From the NCBI RefSeq assembly GCF_000277125.1, contig NC_016946.1, forward strand, positions 62,001 to 126,000: 64,000 nt of DNA. Reading direction: 5' to 3'. Every line of letters starts with the position of its first letter. Position 1 is the stretch's first letter. The notes beneath the pieces are model-generated. The model was not told where the DNA came from and did no database searches. It saw only the letters and a program-made list of their open reading frames with translations. The DNA is from Mycobacterium intracellulare ATCC 13950. Lineage in GTDB: Bacteria > Actinomycetota > Actinomycetes > Mycobacteriales > Mycobacteriaceae. Made by a program: the position numbers and the translations under genes. Shown here in pieces: positions 1 through 8,108 of this stretch.

Positions 1-306
1 GTCGCCGTCCTCGCGCCAGGCGGAGTGGCCGTGGCCGGGAAGGTCGACCGCCAGCGCGGGCTCACCGAGGCCGACGATGACCGTGTCCCAGGTGTGCGCG
101 TTCTGTCCGCCGCCGTGGATGAACACGATGCGCGGCGGAGCGCCGCCCCAGCGCAGCGCGCTGATCTTGCCCTCACCGGTGCCCGATTCGACGCGCTCGA
201 CGTCGGGCAGCGGGCCGGACACCCCGGCCTGCTCGGCGTTTTCATGCAACAGCGCGAATTCAGGTAGCTCCGCCAGCTCGTCCTCAGATACGTCGGTCAC
301 GATCAT
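1..306 (-). CDS. Alpha/beta hydrolase (3' part beyond window)
   Basis: Only the first 102 codons lie inside the window; the gene runs off the left edge. The ATG at 306-304 opens a protein with the oxyanion-hole motif HGGGQNAHTWD (residues 64-74) and the DLPGHGHS strand-turn (88-95), both typical of alpha/beta hydrolases. The nucleophile Ser and catalytic His are outside the window, so substrate and activity cannot be judged. It is the last visible member of a leftward operon, 15 bp after the DUF1214-like gene. Confidence 0.8.
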   Translation of the reverse strand, partial: MIVTDVSEDELAELPEFALLHENAEQAGVSGPLPDVERVESGTGEGKISALRWGGAPPRIVFIHGGGQNAHTWDTVIVGLGEPALAVDLPGHGHSAWREDGD

Positions 307-321
307 TGACCCTAGACCGCT

Positions 322-1530
322 CTAGAGGACATAGCGGCGGCGAATGCCGCGGAAGCGTTCCCACATCTGGGCGGCGCGTTCTTCGGCGCTCACCATGGCG
401 GTTCCTTCGGGGAGCGCGCCAGGCAGCGCGTCATACTTGACCACCCGGGTGTCCAGCGCGGCGGGTTGGCCCTCGAGCATGTGCCGATAGGTCAGGTTGC
501 CGCGTTCGAAGCCCTGGGTGTCCAGCCAGTTGTGCACGCCGGGATCACGGTGAGCCATCACCAGCCGGATGCGTCCGTCGCGGTCGACCCTGGTGCGGCT
601 CGGCGTGTAGCTCACCGGGCGGTACACGTAGTCCATGCTGTTGAAGAAGACGCCCATGTTGGTGAACATCCACAACCCGTCGTGGGCGTCGAACTCGACG
701 ATCAGCGCCTCGTCGGCGGCCAGCTCCCAATACATGTTGGTGGCGGCTCGGCCGCGCTTGGTGTCGGCGTCGGTCGCCCCGACGCCGGGAAACCTGTTCG
801 GGTGGTCGGCGTCGACGCCGCCGTATTGGGACGGGAACTCGGGCCAATCCGACATCAGGCCGGTGACGAAATCGCCGGCCCACCGCATCGCCTCGACCAT
901 GTCGGCGGGCGTGGGCAGCGGTTTGGGGCCGGCCATGTCGACGCGCTCGATGCGTAGCTGCGCGGGGAGCTCGTCCCAGCGGTCAAACCCTTGGCGGATG
1001 AACAGCTTTCGTGAGTCGGGCGTGGTGGGCAGCCAGTTCGGCCCGCGCTCCGGACCGCCGATGTAGAGCTCGAACGCCCCGTCTTCGCCGGTGCGGAGCT
1101 GATGGCCGAGCAGGTTGGCTTCCGGTGTGTCACCGAAGGGTTCGTGCAGCACGCTGGGCCCGGGGGTGCGTCGGCCCTGCACGGTGACGTTGAAGAATCG
1201 CGCGGTGCCGCGGGTGCCGGTGAGCCGGTAGGTCGAGTGCCCGTCGATCCAGGCCTGTTGATAGGTGAAGTCGGCGCAGTCACCGCCGAGCTTGCGGGTG
1301 GGGCCGCTGAAGGTGTGCAGCGCGGGGTAGCCGGTGTCGCGAGTTTCGAGGGCCAGGTCGAAGGCCTGGCCGAGGTTTTGGGTGAGGAACCGGTAGGCGT
1401 CGACGCGATGACTGCCCGACGTGGGGTTGGGGTCCTTGAAGACGCGCTCGCCGGCGCGCCGCAGCCGCTCGCAGAATTCGGTCCAGGCTTCCTGGAGGGC
1501 CGCGTCGTCCGGACCGTCACCGAAGGCCAT
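322..1530 (-). CDS. DUF1214-like conserved hypothetical protein
   Basis: A protein of 402 residues starting MAFGDGPDD. The C-terminal half has the layout of DUF1214-type proteins: a FELYIGG strand, then PNWLPT, then an HNWLDTQGFERG segment near the end. The biochemical role of this family is not established. A GTG six bases upstream (1536-1534) overlaps the TGA of the preceding isomerase gene in a GTGA arrangement and is an equally possible, translationally coupled start. The open frame extends much further upstream, but that part lies antiparallel to the isomerase codons in another frame and is not coding. Its operon partners suggest a catabolic or detoxification role, which is inference only. 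Confidence 0.75.
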   Translation of the reverse strand: MAFGDGPDDAALQEAWTEFCERLRRAGERVFKDPNPTSGSHRVDAYRFLTQNLGQAFDLALETRDTGYPALHTFSGPTRKLGGDCADFTYQQAWIDGHSTYRLTGTRGTARFFNVTVQGRRTPGPSVLHEPFGDTPEANLLGHQLRTGEDGAFELYIGGPERGPNWLPTTPDSRKLFIRQGFDRWDELPAQLRIERVDMAGPKPLPTPADMVEAMRWAGDFVTGLMSDWPEFPSQYGGVDADHPNRFPGVGATDADTKRGRAATNMYWELAADEALIVEFDAHDGLWMFTNMGVFFNSMDYVYRPVSYTPSRTRVDRDGRIRLVMAHRDPGVHNWLDTQGFERGNLTYRHMLEGQPAALDTRVVKYDALPGALPEGTAMVSAEERAAQMWERFRGIRRRYVL

Positions 1531-1532
1531 GC

Positions 1533-2336
1533 TCACGCCCCCAGCCTGGCCAGCATCGCGCCGACGACATCGCATGCGCGCCGGGACGATTCGAGCCTGC
1601 CCTCGCGGTCGATGCGGGGCCCGATGAGCTCCAGGTCGAAGCCGTGGTTGTAACCGCCGGCGAGCACCCGGGCCACGAACGTTTCGATGGGGATGGCGCC
1701 GTCGCCGGGGACCGCACGGTTCGGCAGCGCCCGGTCGCCGAGCACGTAGTCGCTCAGCTGGATGAGCGCCGTGCGCGGTAGCGCCCGTTGCACCTGGGCA
1801 TCGAAATCGCCTTCGGCCCAGCAGTGAAACACGTCGATGCACACCTGTAGGTCGCACATCTCCGCCAGGGCGACGGTGTCTCGCAGGGTGTGGGCGAGGT
1901 GGATGTCGGCGTACAGGCTGGACGCGTTCTCGATCGCCAGCGCCACTCCGGCGGCCTTCGCGCGCGCGGCGCACGGCGCGACCATCTCGCAGAAGCGCTC
2001 GGCACCCTGGTTCCAGGTCAGGTCTCCGCGTCCGCCGGTGAGCATGTAGACCGTGTGCGCGCCCACCTCGGCCGCCGCGTCGATGACGGCGGACAGCGCA
2101 TCCCGGGCGGCGTGGGCGTCGGAGGTCAGGCTGCCCTCGGCGAAGAGGTGGTACACCGCCTCCACGGTATAGTCGTTGTGCCGCACCAGGTTTGACAACT
2201 CCGGGTCGAGCAGCTGGCCGTCCAGGATGCTCAACCGGGATACGCCGAGCGTCGCCCAGTGCTCGTGCAGCTCGGCCAGCGAAGCGCCGTAGAAGGTGAC
2301 GTTGTGGACGGACAGCCGTTGGTGTGCGCCTGTCAT
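1533..2336 (-). CDS. Sugar phosphate isomerase/epimerase-like TIM-barrel protein
   Basis: A protein of 267 residues from ATG 2336 (270 from GTG 2345, which would overlap the sulfotransferase gene by 8 bp). It resembles the xylose isomerase-like/AP endonuclease 2 TIM-barrel family: repeated strand-helix units, with metal-site candidates in ALAIENASSLYAD, VCIDVFHCWAEGDFD and the late segment FDLELIGPRI. These barrels isomerise or epimerise sugars and inositols using a divalent metal; the substrate here is unknown. It lies 1 bp after the sulfotransferase stop and is coupled to the DUF1214-like gene downstream. Confidence 0.8.
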   Translation of the reverse strand: MTGAHQRLSVHNVTFYGASLAELHEHWATLGVSRLSILDGQLLDPELSNLVRHNDYTVEAVYHLFAEGSLTSDAHAARDALSAVIDAAAEVGAHTVYMLTGGRGDLTWNQGAERFCEMVAPCAARAKAAGVALAIENASSLYADIHLAHTLRDTVALAEMCDLQVCIDVFHCWAEGDFDAQVQRALPRTALIQLSDYVLGDRALPNRAVPGDGAIPIETFVARVLAGGYNHGFDLELIGPRIDREGRLESSRRACDVVGAMLARLGA

Positions 2337-2337
2337 G

Positions 2338-3507
2338 TCAGCCACGGTTTTCGATCGCGACGCCGAACCGGTCGCGGAAGGGCTTGAATTCGGCGTGCAG
2401 GGCGTCGAGGTCTTCTCCGATGTCGGTGAGCAGTTGCGTGGAGTAGTGGAATTTGCCGTAGCGGTCGCCGCGATTGTCGGCCAGGTACGCGCGCATCGCC
2501 GCCTCCGCCTCGGCGGTCAGTTCGCGACCGCAGAACGTGTAGTAACGCCGCACGGCGCCAACGTGATCGGTGATGAAGTCGGCGTAGCGGAGGTGCAGGA
2601 TGCGGGGATCATCGACCAGCGGGTTGCTCATGGTGTTGGCGACGCCGGCGCGCGTCAACTCCAGATGCATCTTGGCCAAGGCGTGCAGGTCGACGGTGCC
2701 GACCATGCCTTCGGCGATGTCGGCCATCATCATGGTGCGTGAGGCGGCGACCTGCACGGGGTCGCGGTGCAACCAGACCATCCGCGCGTCGGGATAGGTG
2801 TCGAACAGCTCCTTGAGCCGGAATCCGTGAAAGCCCTTCAGCACCCAATACTTTCGCGGCCTGCGGTATTGCAGCTGTTGCAGCATGGCCTTGTGTAGCC
2901 GGTACTGTGCGGCCGGGTCGGTGGCCAGGCCGCCGACCAGTGACTGCATGGGCACCCGCCACCACGCGGTGGGTGTCATGACGCGGAAGTCGAACGCCCA
3001 GGTGCGTTCGTCCTCGGGCAGGCCGTCGCCCAGCATGTCGTTGTAGGGATGGCTGCGCAGCCATTTGGGCATCTTCGCGTTGATCTCGCGCCAGTCGGCG
3101 TCGGCGCGTGCCCGGCGCTCGTCGCCGGGTCCCGCGAGTCCCGGCGGCGGGGACGGATACATCACCTCCCAGAACCGTAGCGCCCGAGCGCCCGGGTCGA
3201 CCGACATCAGGGCGTGCATCAGCGTTGTCCCCGAGCGTGGTTCGCCCGTGACGAACATCGGCGAATCGATCACTTCCTCGGCGATCGGGTATCGGTTGCG
3301 GTCTTCGATGAGTTCGAGCCGCGAGGTCAGCAGCCATCGACATACCTGCGCGGCTTCGAATCTGCCGTCGGCGTCCAGGCCGAGGCCGTTGAGATGGTCG
3401 ACGGCGACGGCGAAGCGCTCCGGCAATGTCGGGTCGCCGTAGTCGTGCAGTCCGGTTTCGGCCTCGGCGGCGGCGAGCAACTCTGCGGCGTCCAAAAGCG
3501 TTGTCAC
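2338..3507 (-). CDS. Sulfotransferase family protein
   Basis: A protein of 389 residues. The PAPS 5'-phosphosulfate loop GEPRSGTTLMHAL is at about residues 88-100, and a 3'-phosphate-binding segment WLHRDPVQVAASR lies further on, as in the mycobacterial sulfotransferase-3 family (Stf-like). Members transfer sulfate from PAPS to lipids or small alcohols. The GTG start at 3507 overlaps the TGA of the upstream LLM gene (GTGA), so translation is coupled. A longer open frame continues upstream but is the shadow of the LLM gene, so the GTG start is preferred. Substrate unknown. Confidence 0.85.
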   Translation of the reverse strand: MTTLLDAAELLAAAEAETGLHDYGDPTLPERFAVAVDHLNGLGLDADGRFEAAQVCRWLLTSRLELIEDRNRYPIAEEVIDSPMFVTGEPRSGTTLMHALMSVDPGARALRFWEVMYPSPPPGLAGPGDERRARADADWREINAKMPKWLRSHPYNDMLGDGLPEDERTWAFDFRVMTPTAWWRVPMQSLVGGLATDPAAQYRLHKAMLQQLQYRRPRKYWVLKGFHGFRLKELFDTYPDARMVWLHRDPVQVAASRTMMMADIAEGMVGTVDLHALAKMHLELTRAGVANTMSNPLVDDPRILHLRYADFITDHVGAVRRYYTFCGRELTAEAEAAMRAYLADNRGDRYGKFHYSTQLLTDIGEDLDALHAEFKPFRDRFGVAIENRG

Positions 3508-4631
3508 GACGGGTCTCCGCAGAGCCGCATGAGTTCGTCCTCGGCGGCACGGACGTTCGCCGCCGAGGTCTGCGCGTAGGCCAATCCGGCCATGGCGCCG
3601 TAGTCGAGGATCTTGGGTACGCGCAGGCCGGCGTCCACATAGGTCTTGACGATTCTGGCGACCTCTTTCGGTGTCCCGTGGGGCACGACGGACAGCACCA
3701 TCTCGGGCCGCACCTTGCCCAGGAACTCGACGATGCGGTCCCGGGTGAGCACCGCGGGGTCGATGTCCTGAAAGCCACGCCAACCGTCGCCCATGGGGTG
3801 TTCGAAACCGAAGTCGCGCAACGTCTTCGCGGACACCTGCAGCAGAAACGCCTTGACCAGGGGAGCCTGCAGGATCTCGGCGAGGGCCGCGTCGTCCTCG
3901 CCGATCAGGCACACCTGGATGAACGACGGTGTGATCGCCATCGGGTCGCGGCCGGCGCGTTCCGCGGATGTCCTCACCGCGGTGAGCATCTCGGCGTAGT
4001 GCCCGGGAGTCCAGGCGCCCGCCGGCCACCACCCGTCGGCGTGCCTGCCGGCGATGTCGAGCATCCGCGGGCCGCTGGCGCCGATCCAGATCTGCGGAGG
4101 CCGGCCTTCGTAGGGTTCGGTGTCCAGTCGGGCGTGGTGCAGCGAGTAGAACTGGCCGTCGAAATCGACCGGGCCGTCGCTGCGCCAGAGCAGCCGGATC
4201 ACCGTCAAAGCCTCCTCGAATCGGCTGACCGGACGGGAGAAGTCGAAACCGTAGGGCAGCGTGTTTTCGCTCTCGCCACTGCCCAGGCCGAGGATGAAGC
4301 GCCCCTTGGCGAGGTGATCGATGGTCAGCGCCGTCTGCGCGAGCATCACGGGATGGCGGCGCACGGTGTCGACCACGGCGCTGACGATCGGCACCCGCTC
4401 GGTCAGCACGGCCGCCGCGGCCGCGACCGCGAGCCCGTCGAGGTGACGGTGCGGCGATGGGGACGCGGTAGCCAGGTCGGTGAACTCGGGAGTCCAGATC
4501 GAGTCGGGCCAGAAGCTGACCATATGGTCGGGCAGCCAAATCGAGTGGTAGCGGCCGCTGTCGAGTTCGCCGAGCCGCGACAGGTCGAGGGGCAGCGTCG
4601 TGCGGAGGAACGCCGCGGGTTGAACGGTCAT
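3504..4631 (-). CDS. LLM-class (probably F420-dependent) oxidoreductase
   Basis: A luciferase-like monooxygenase-fold protein of 375 residues. It has the family's GRFILGLGSGESENTLPYG segment and the FDGQFYSLHHARL, PPQIWIGASGPRML and GRHADGWWPAG blocks, which line the flavin/F420 pocket. In mycobacteria such proteins usually use coenzyme F420 rather than FMN; this is a family-based inference. First gene of the leftward operon, coupled by GTGA to the sulfotransferase. The ATG at 4631 is preceded by the repeat-bearing gap, so the operon promoter should lie there. Confidence 0.87.
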   Translation of the reverse strand: MTVQPAAFLRTTLPLDLSRLGELDSGRYHSIWLPDHMVSFWPDSIWTPEFTDLATASPSPHRHLDGLAVAAAAAVLTERVPIVSAVVDTVRRHPVMLAQTALTIDHLAKGRFILGLGSGESENTLPYGFDFSRPVSRFEEALTVIRLLWRSDGPVDFDGQFYSLHHARLDTEPYEGRPPQIWIGASGPRMLDIAGRHADGWWPAGAWTPGHYAEMLTAVRTSAERAGRDPMAITPSFIQVCLIGEDDAALAEILQAPLVKAFLLQVSAKTLRDFGFEHPMGDGWRGFQDIDPAVLTRDRIVEFLGKVRPEMVLSVVPHGTPKEVARIVKTYVDAGLRVPKILDYGAMAGLAYAQTSAANVRAAEDELMRLCGDPS

Positions 4632-4684
4632 CGAGAGATGATGCTAAGCACCCGCACAGCGTTGTGTCGATGAATCGGCTATTG

Positions 4685-4753
4685 CGCCCTCAACCCCGGC
4701 CGAGGTACGCCCTCAACCCCGGCCGAAGTACGCCCTCAACCCCGGCCGAACGT
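4685..4753. repeat. Three tandem 23-bp repeats
   Basis: Three copies of a 23-bp unit beginning CGCCCTCAACCCCGGCCGA lie end to end at 4685-4707, 4708-4730 and 4731-4753, differing only in the last four bases. They sit between the ino1 terminator-like hairpin and the start of the LLM operon. The copy number could vary between strains. No function can be assigned. Confidence 0.9.
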
Positions 4754-4803
4754 CGAGTTGTTGGGCGCCTGCGCGGCGTGTCGCCGCAACAACTCGACGT
4801 TCG
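4747..4803 (-). terminator. Strong hairpin downstream of ino1
   Basis: Perfect 17-bp inverted repeat, arms 4747-4763 and 4787-4803, with a 23-nt loop, starting 19 bp beyond the ino1 stop. There is no T tract, as is common for mycobacterial hairpin terminators. It probably ends the ino1 transcript before the LLM operon and touches the third 23-bp repeat. Confidence 0.6.
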
Positions 4804-4821
4804 CGGAGCAAGAAGGGAGCG

Positions 4822-5916
4822 TTAGCCCGAGATGAACTCTTCGAGCTGGGTGCGCGCGATGTCGTCGGGCAGCTGCTGCGGCGGGCTCTTCATCAGGTAG
4901 GCCGACGCCGGGATCACCGGGCCGCCGATGCCGCGGTCCTTGGCGATCTTGGCGGCGCGCACCGCGTCGATGATGACGCCGGCGGAGTTCGGCGAGTCCC
5001 AGACCTCGAGCTTGTACTCCAGGTTCAGCGGCACGTCACCGAAGGCCCGGCCCTCGAGCCGGACGTAGGCCCACTTGCGGTCGTCGAGCCAGCCGACGTG
5101 ATCGGACGGGCCGATGTGCACGTCCTTGGTCTTGAACTCGCGCTGCAGGTTGGAGGTCACGGCCTGCGTCTTGGAGATCTTCTTGGACTCCAGCCGCTCG
5201 CGCTCGAGCATGTTGAGGAAGTCCATGTTGCCGCCGACGTTGAGCTGCATGGTGCGGTCCAGCTGCACGCCGCGGTCCTCGAACAGCTTGGCCATCACGC
5301 GGTGGGTGATGGTCGCGCCGACCTGGCTCTTGATGTCGTCGCCCACGATCGGCACACCCGCGTCGGCGAACTTCTTGGCCCACACCGGGTCCGACGCGAT
5401 GAACACCGGCAGCGCGTTGACGAATGCCACGCCGGCGTCGATGGCGCACTGGGCGTAGAACTTGTCGGCCTCCTCCGAGCCCACCGGCAGGTAGGACACC
5501 AGCACGTCGACGTTGGCCTCGCGCAGCGCCTTGACCACGTCGACGGGGTCGGCATCGGACACCTCGATGGTGTCGGCGTAGTACTTGCCGATGCCGTCGA
5601 GCGTCGGGCCGCGCTGCACCGTCACGTTGGTGGGCGGCACGTCGGCGATCTTGATGGTGTTGTTCTCCGAGGCGAAGATGGCCTCGGACAGGTCGAACCC
5701 GACCTTCTTGGCGTCCACGTCGAACGCGGCGACGAACTTCACGTCGCGCACGTGGTACTGGCCGAACTTCACGTGCATCAAGCCGGGCACGGTACTGTTC
5801 TCGTCGGCGTCGTAGTAGTACTGCACGCCCTGAACCAGCGAAGACGCGCAGTTACCGACGCCGACAATGGCGACTCGTACCTCCGTCGACGCAAGCGGCG
5901 CGTTCTGCTCACTCAT
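4822..5916 (-). CDS. ino1: Inositol-1-phosphate synthase (Ino1)
   Basis: A protein of 364 residues that I recognise as the mycobacterial myo-inositol-3-phosphate synthase (Rv0046c type). It converts glucose-6-phosphate to inositol phosphate, using NAD, for phosphatidylinositol, PIMs, lipomannan and mycothiol. The Rossmann motif [12 protein letters not shown] is at about residues 15-26. Further family blocks are [28 protein letters not shown] and [11 protein letters not shown]. The start is supported by GGAG 8-11 bases upstream. The PadR gene lies 55 bp upstream in the same direction, the same order as in M. tuberculosis. Confidence 0.97.
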   Translation of the reverse strand: MSEQNAPLASTEVRVAIVGVGNCASSLVQGVQYYYDADENSTVPGLMHVKFGQYHVRDVKFVAAFDVDAKKVGFDLSEAIFASENNTIKIADVPPTNVTVQRGPTLDGIGKYYADTIEVSDADPVDVVKALREANVDVLVSYLPVGSEEADKFYAQCAIDAGVAFVNALPVFIASDPVWAKKFADAGVPIVGDDIKSQVGATITHRVMAKLFEDRGVQLDRTMQLNVGGNMDFLNMLERERLESKKISKTQAVTSNLQREFKTKDVHIGPSDHVGWLDDRKWAYVRLEGRAFGDVPLNLEYKLEVWDSPNSAGVIIDAVRAAKIAKDRGIGGPVIPASAYLMKSPPQQLPDDIARTQLEEFISG

Positions 5917-5971
5917 ATGGGCGTTCTCCTAACCTCTGACCTCTGACTGGATGCTGGGTTCGTGCGGGGGA

Positions 5972-6514
5972 TTATGTTTGCTCGGAGAGGCCGGGCATAG
6001 CCCGCTCCGCAGCAATGAGCTCGTTGAGCCACTTGACTTCGCGCTCACTGGACTCGAGCCCCAATTGATGAAGCTGGCGGGTGTAGCGGTCGAACGAGCT
6101 ACTGGCCCGCGCCACGGCTTCACGCAGACCCTCCCGCCGTTCCTCGACCTGACGGCGGCGGCCTTCCAGAATGCGCATCCGCGCCTCTGCCGGAGTCCGG
6201 TTGAAGAAGGCCAGGTGTACCCCGAAGCCGTCGTCGGTGTAGTTGTGCGGACCGGTGTCGGCCACCAGCTCACCGAAACGCCGACGGCCCTCGTCGGTCA
6301 ACTGGTAAACGCGCCGGGCCCGCCGGACAGGCGTCCCGGCCGGCGCGGCGTCCTCGGCGATCAACCCTTCGGCCTGCATGCGACGCAGGGCCGGGTAGAG
6401 CGAACCGTACGAAAACGCCCGGAACGCGCCGAGTAAACCGGTCAACCGTTTGCGCAACTCGTAGCCGTGCATGGGCGACTCGATGAGGAGACCCAGGATG
6501 GCAAGCTCCAGCAT
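5972..6514 (-). CDS. PadR-family transcriptional regulator
   Basis: A protein of 180 residues with the N-terminal winged helix of PadR proteins (LAILGLLIESPMHGYELRKR, then FSYGSLYPALRRMQAEGLI) and a C-terminal helical Vir-type dimerisation segment (about 100-175). It matches the position and type of Rv0047c. Being immediately upstream of ino1 in the same direction, it may be co-transcribed with ino1 and may control it; that is inference. A candidate operator lies in its upstream region. Confidence 0.9.
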   Translation of the reverse strand: MLELAILGLLIESPMHGYELRKRLTGLLGAFRAFSYGSLYPALRRMQAEGLIAEDAAPAGTPVRRARRVYQLTDEGRRRFGELVADTGPHNYTDDGFGVHLAFFNRTPAEARMRILEGRRRQVEERREGLREAVARASSSFDRYTRQLHQLGLESSEREVKWLNELIAAERAMPGLSEQT

Positions 6515-6579
6515 CGATTCACCCCCTCACAAGACGGTTTGCATGGCTAGTTACGACGGTCCGACGCCTCGCGCAATCG

Positions 6580-6592
6580 TATCGTCCCGATA
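6580..6592. promoter_or_regulatory. Candidate operator upstream of padR gene
   Basis: Perfect inverted repeat TATCG-TCC-CGATA, 66 bp before the PadR start, in the locally AT-rich stretch of the 6515-6674 intergenic region. PadR proteins commonly autoregulate through short inverted repeats near their promoters, but no binding data are visible here. Confidence 0.35.
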
Positions 6593-6674
6593 TATTAGCC
6601 ACAACACCACGCGGTGTTGGTTTGCAGTTCGTCACAGCCCACCGGGGGTCGAGTTACGCCGGGGGGACGGGGCG

Positions 6675-7553
6675 TTACGTGGGCAAACTCATCTGTTTGA
6701 CGGTGCCGTCACCGCCGAATGCGATGTAGCCGCCGCCGTAGTCACTGGAGACATAGAGCGACAGTGTCAGCGCCCCGGGTGTGGTCGGGTCTTTTGCCGG
6801 CTCGACGATCAGGTACGTCGATTTCACGTCGGACGGCTTCATGCGCAGGGTCTGCGGGGCGCCGCGCATGATGCCCACCGCCGCGTTGACGTCGAATTTG
6901 CTCAGGTCGACCGGCGCCGGACCGTCCGAGGAACTCTTGGCCGAGCTGGTCGGATCGCCCCATCCGCCCCGGTAGGTGTAAGCAAGGATTCGCCGGTCGT
7001 CGGAGGGGTCCGGGCGGTCCAACGCCGCATACGTCGGGTAGATCACCAGCCGGTAGCCCATGGTGTCGCCGAACCGTTTGCGCATCTGCTCGAGCAATCC
7101 CGTGAGCCCGCCGACCGAGTGCAGTTGCGTCGGCGGCGTCAGGACCACGGCGGCGACGCCGTCGGGCTTCGCTCCCGGGTCCGTGGTGAAGTCCAGCGGC
7201 GAGCGGGTGTTGCCGTAGAGGCCCCATCCGATGCCCATGCCCAGCAGGACCGAGACGACGAAGGCGGCGGCCGGTGCGCCCCACCCGGCCAGCCGCGGCC
7301 GCCGGGGCCGCGAGTCGAGGGCGGTCAGTTCCCGCCCGGTGTTGGACTGCAGATCGCGCACCAGAGCCTGCAGGTCGCCCAGCGTCACCGCCTTGGTGGC
7401 CGCGCTGACCCTTTCCCGATGCTCCTCGGCGGAGACTTCGCCGTCGCTCAGCGCGTTGTCGAGGATCGTGCAGGTGTCCTGACGGTCGCTGTCCCTGGCG
7501 CGGGTGGTCGCCGTTAACCCGCCGGCCAGCGGTGTCCCGAGCCATTTCGCCAC
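6675..7553 (-). CDS. DUF1707-type membrane protein (Rv0048c-like)
   Basis: A protein of 292 residues from GTG 7553 (VAKWLGTPL), a start chosen because M. tuberculosis Rv0048c, as I recall it, begins at this point. Residues about 20-70 form a DUF1707-like segment (RARDSDRQDTC...LDNALSDGEVSAEEHRERV). One membrane helix follows near 95-115 (AAAFVVSVLLGMGIGWGLYG) and then an extracytoplasmic domain of about 180 residues. Function unknown. Divergent from the Rv0049-like gene; the ORF upstream of 7553 has no homology support. Confidence 0.85.
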   Translation of the reverse strand: MAKWLGTPLAGGLTATTRARDSDRQDTCTILDNALSDGEVSAEEHRERVSAATKAVTLGDLQALVRDLQSNTGRELTALDSRPRRPRLAGWGAPAAAFVVSVLLGMGIGWGLYGNTRSPLDFTTDPGAKPDGVAAVVLTPPTQLHSVGGLTGLLEQMRKRFGDTMGYRLVIYPTYAALDRPDPSDDRRILAYTYRGGWGDPTSSAKSSSDGPAPVDLSKFDVNAAVGIMRGAPQTLRMKPSDVKSTYLIVEPAKDPTTPGALTLSLYVSSDYGGGYIAFGGDGTVKQMSLPT

Positions 7554-7673
7554 GGGATGATCGTAGAAGTCCGGCTCGCGTTGGGCGCAGAAACCGACAC
7601 CGAGCACCGCGGCAGGGCCGCCACAGTTTTGGTTGCGTATCACTGGTCGGGATGGCGTCGTACTCTGGTGGGC

Positions 7674-8108
7674 GTGCGACTGCAGCGACAAGTGGTGGAT
7701 TACGCGCTTCGGCGGCGCTCACTGCTGGCCCAGGTGTATTCGGGCCGGACGGGCGTGTCCGAGGTGTGTGACGCGAACCCGTATCTGCTGCGCGCCGCCA
7801 AGTTTCACGGGAAAACGAGCCAGGTCATGTGCCCGATCTGCCGCAAGGAGCAGCTGACCCTGGTCTCGTGGGTGTTCGGCGAACACCTGGGCCCGGTCTC
7901 GGGCTCGGCGCGGACCGCCGAGGAGTTGGTGATGCTGGCCACCCGCTTCGAGGAGTTCGCGGTCCACGTGGTGGAGGTGTGCCGCACGTGCAGCTGGAAC
8001 CACCTCGTCAAGTCATACGTGCTCGGCGCCGCGCGCCCGGCATCTCCTCCCAGGGGCAGCGGGCGCTCGCGGGCGGCGCGCAACGGCGCCCGCACGGCCA
8101 CTGAATGA
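7674..8108 (+). CDS. DUF5318 zinc-ribbon-like protein (Rv0049-like)
   Basis: A protein of 144 residues from GTG 7674 (VRLQRQVVDYALRRR). Two Cys pairs, CPIC and CRTC, about 50 residues apart could bind one zinc. The family is conserved in actinobacteria next to ponA1 and has no established function. Its TGA overlaps the ponA1 ATG (ATGA), so the two are translationally coupled, which suggests a link to cell-wall synthesis. A further 39 codons are open upstream but overlap the divergent gene's promoter region. Confidence 0.85.
   Translation: MRLQRQVVDYALRRRSLLAQVYSGRTGVSEVCDANPYLLRAAKFHGKTSQVMCPICRKEQLTLVSWVFGEHLGPVSGSARTAEELVMLATRFEEFAVHVVEVCRTCSWNHLVKSYVLGAARPASPPRGSGRSRAARNGARTATE

Noticed and set aside
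2338..4539. Open frame of 733 codons covering the sulfotransferase and much of the LLM gene
   Set aside because: Only the part from GTG 3507 looks like a sulfotransferase; the upstream part overlaps the well supported LLM gene in another frame and has a random Arg/Gly-rich composition.
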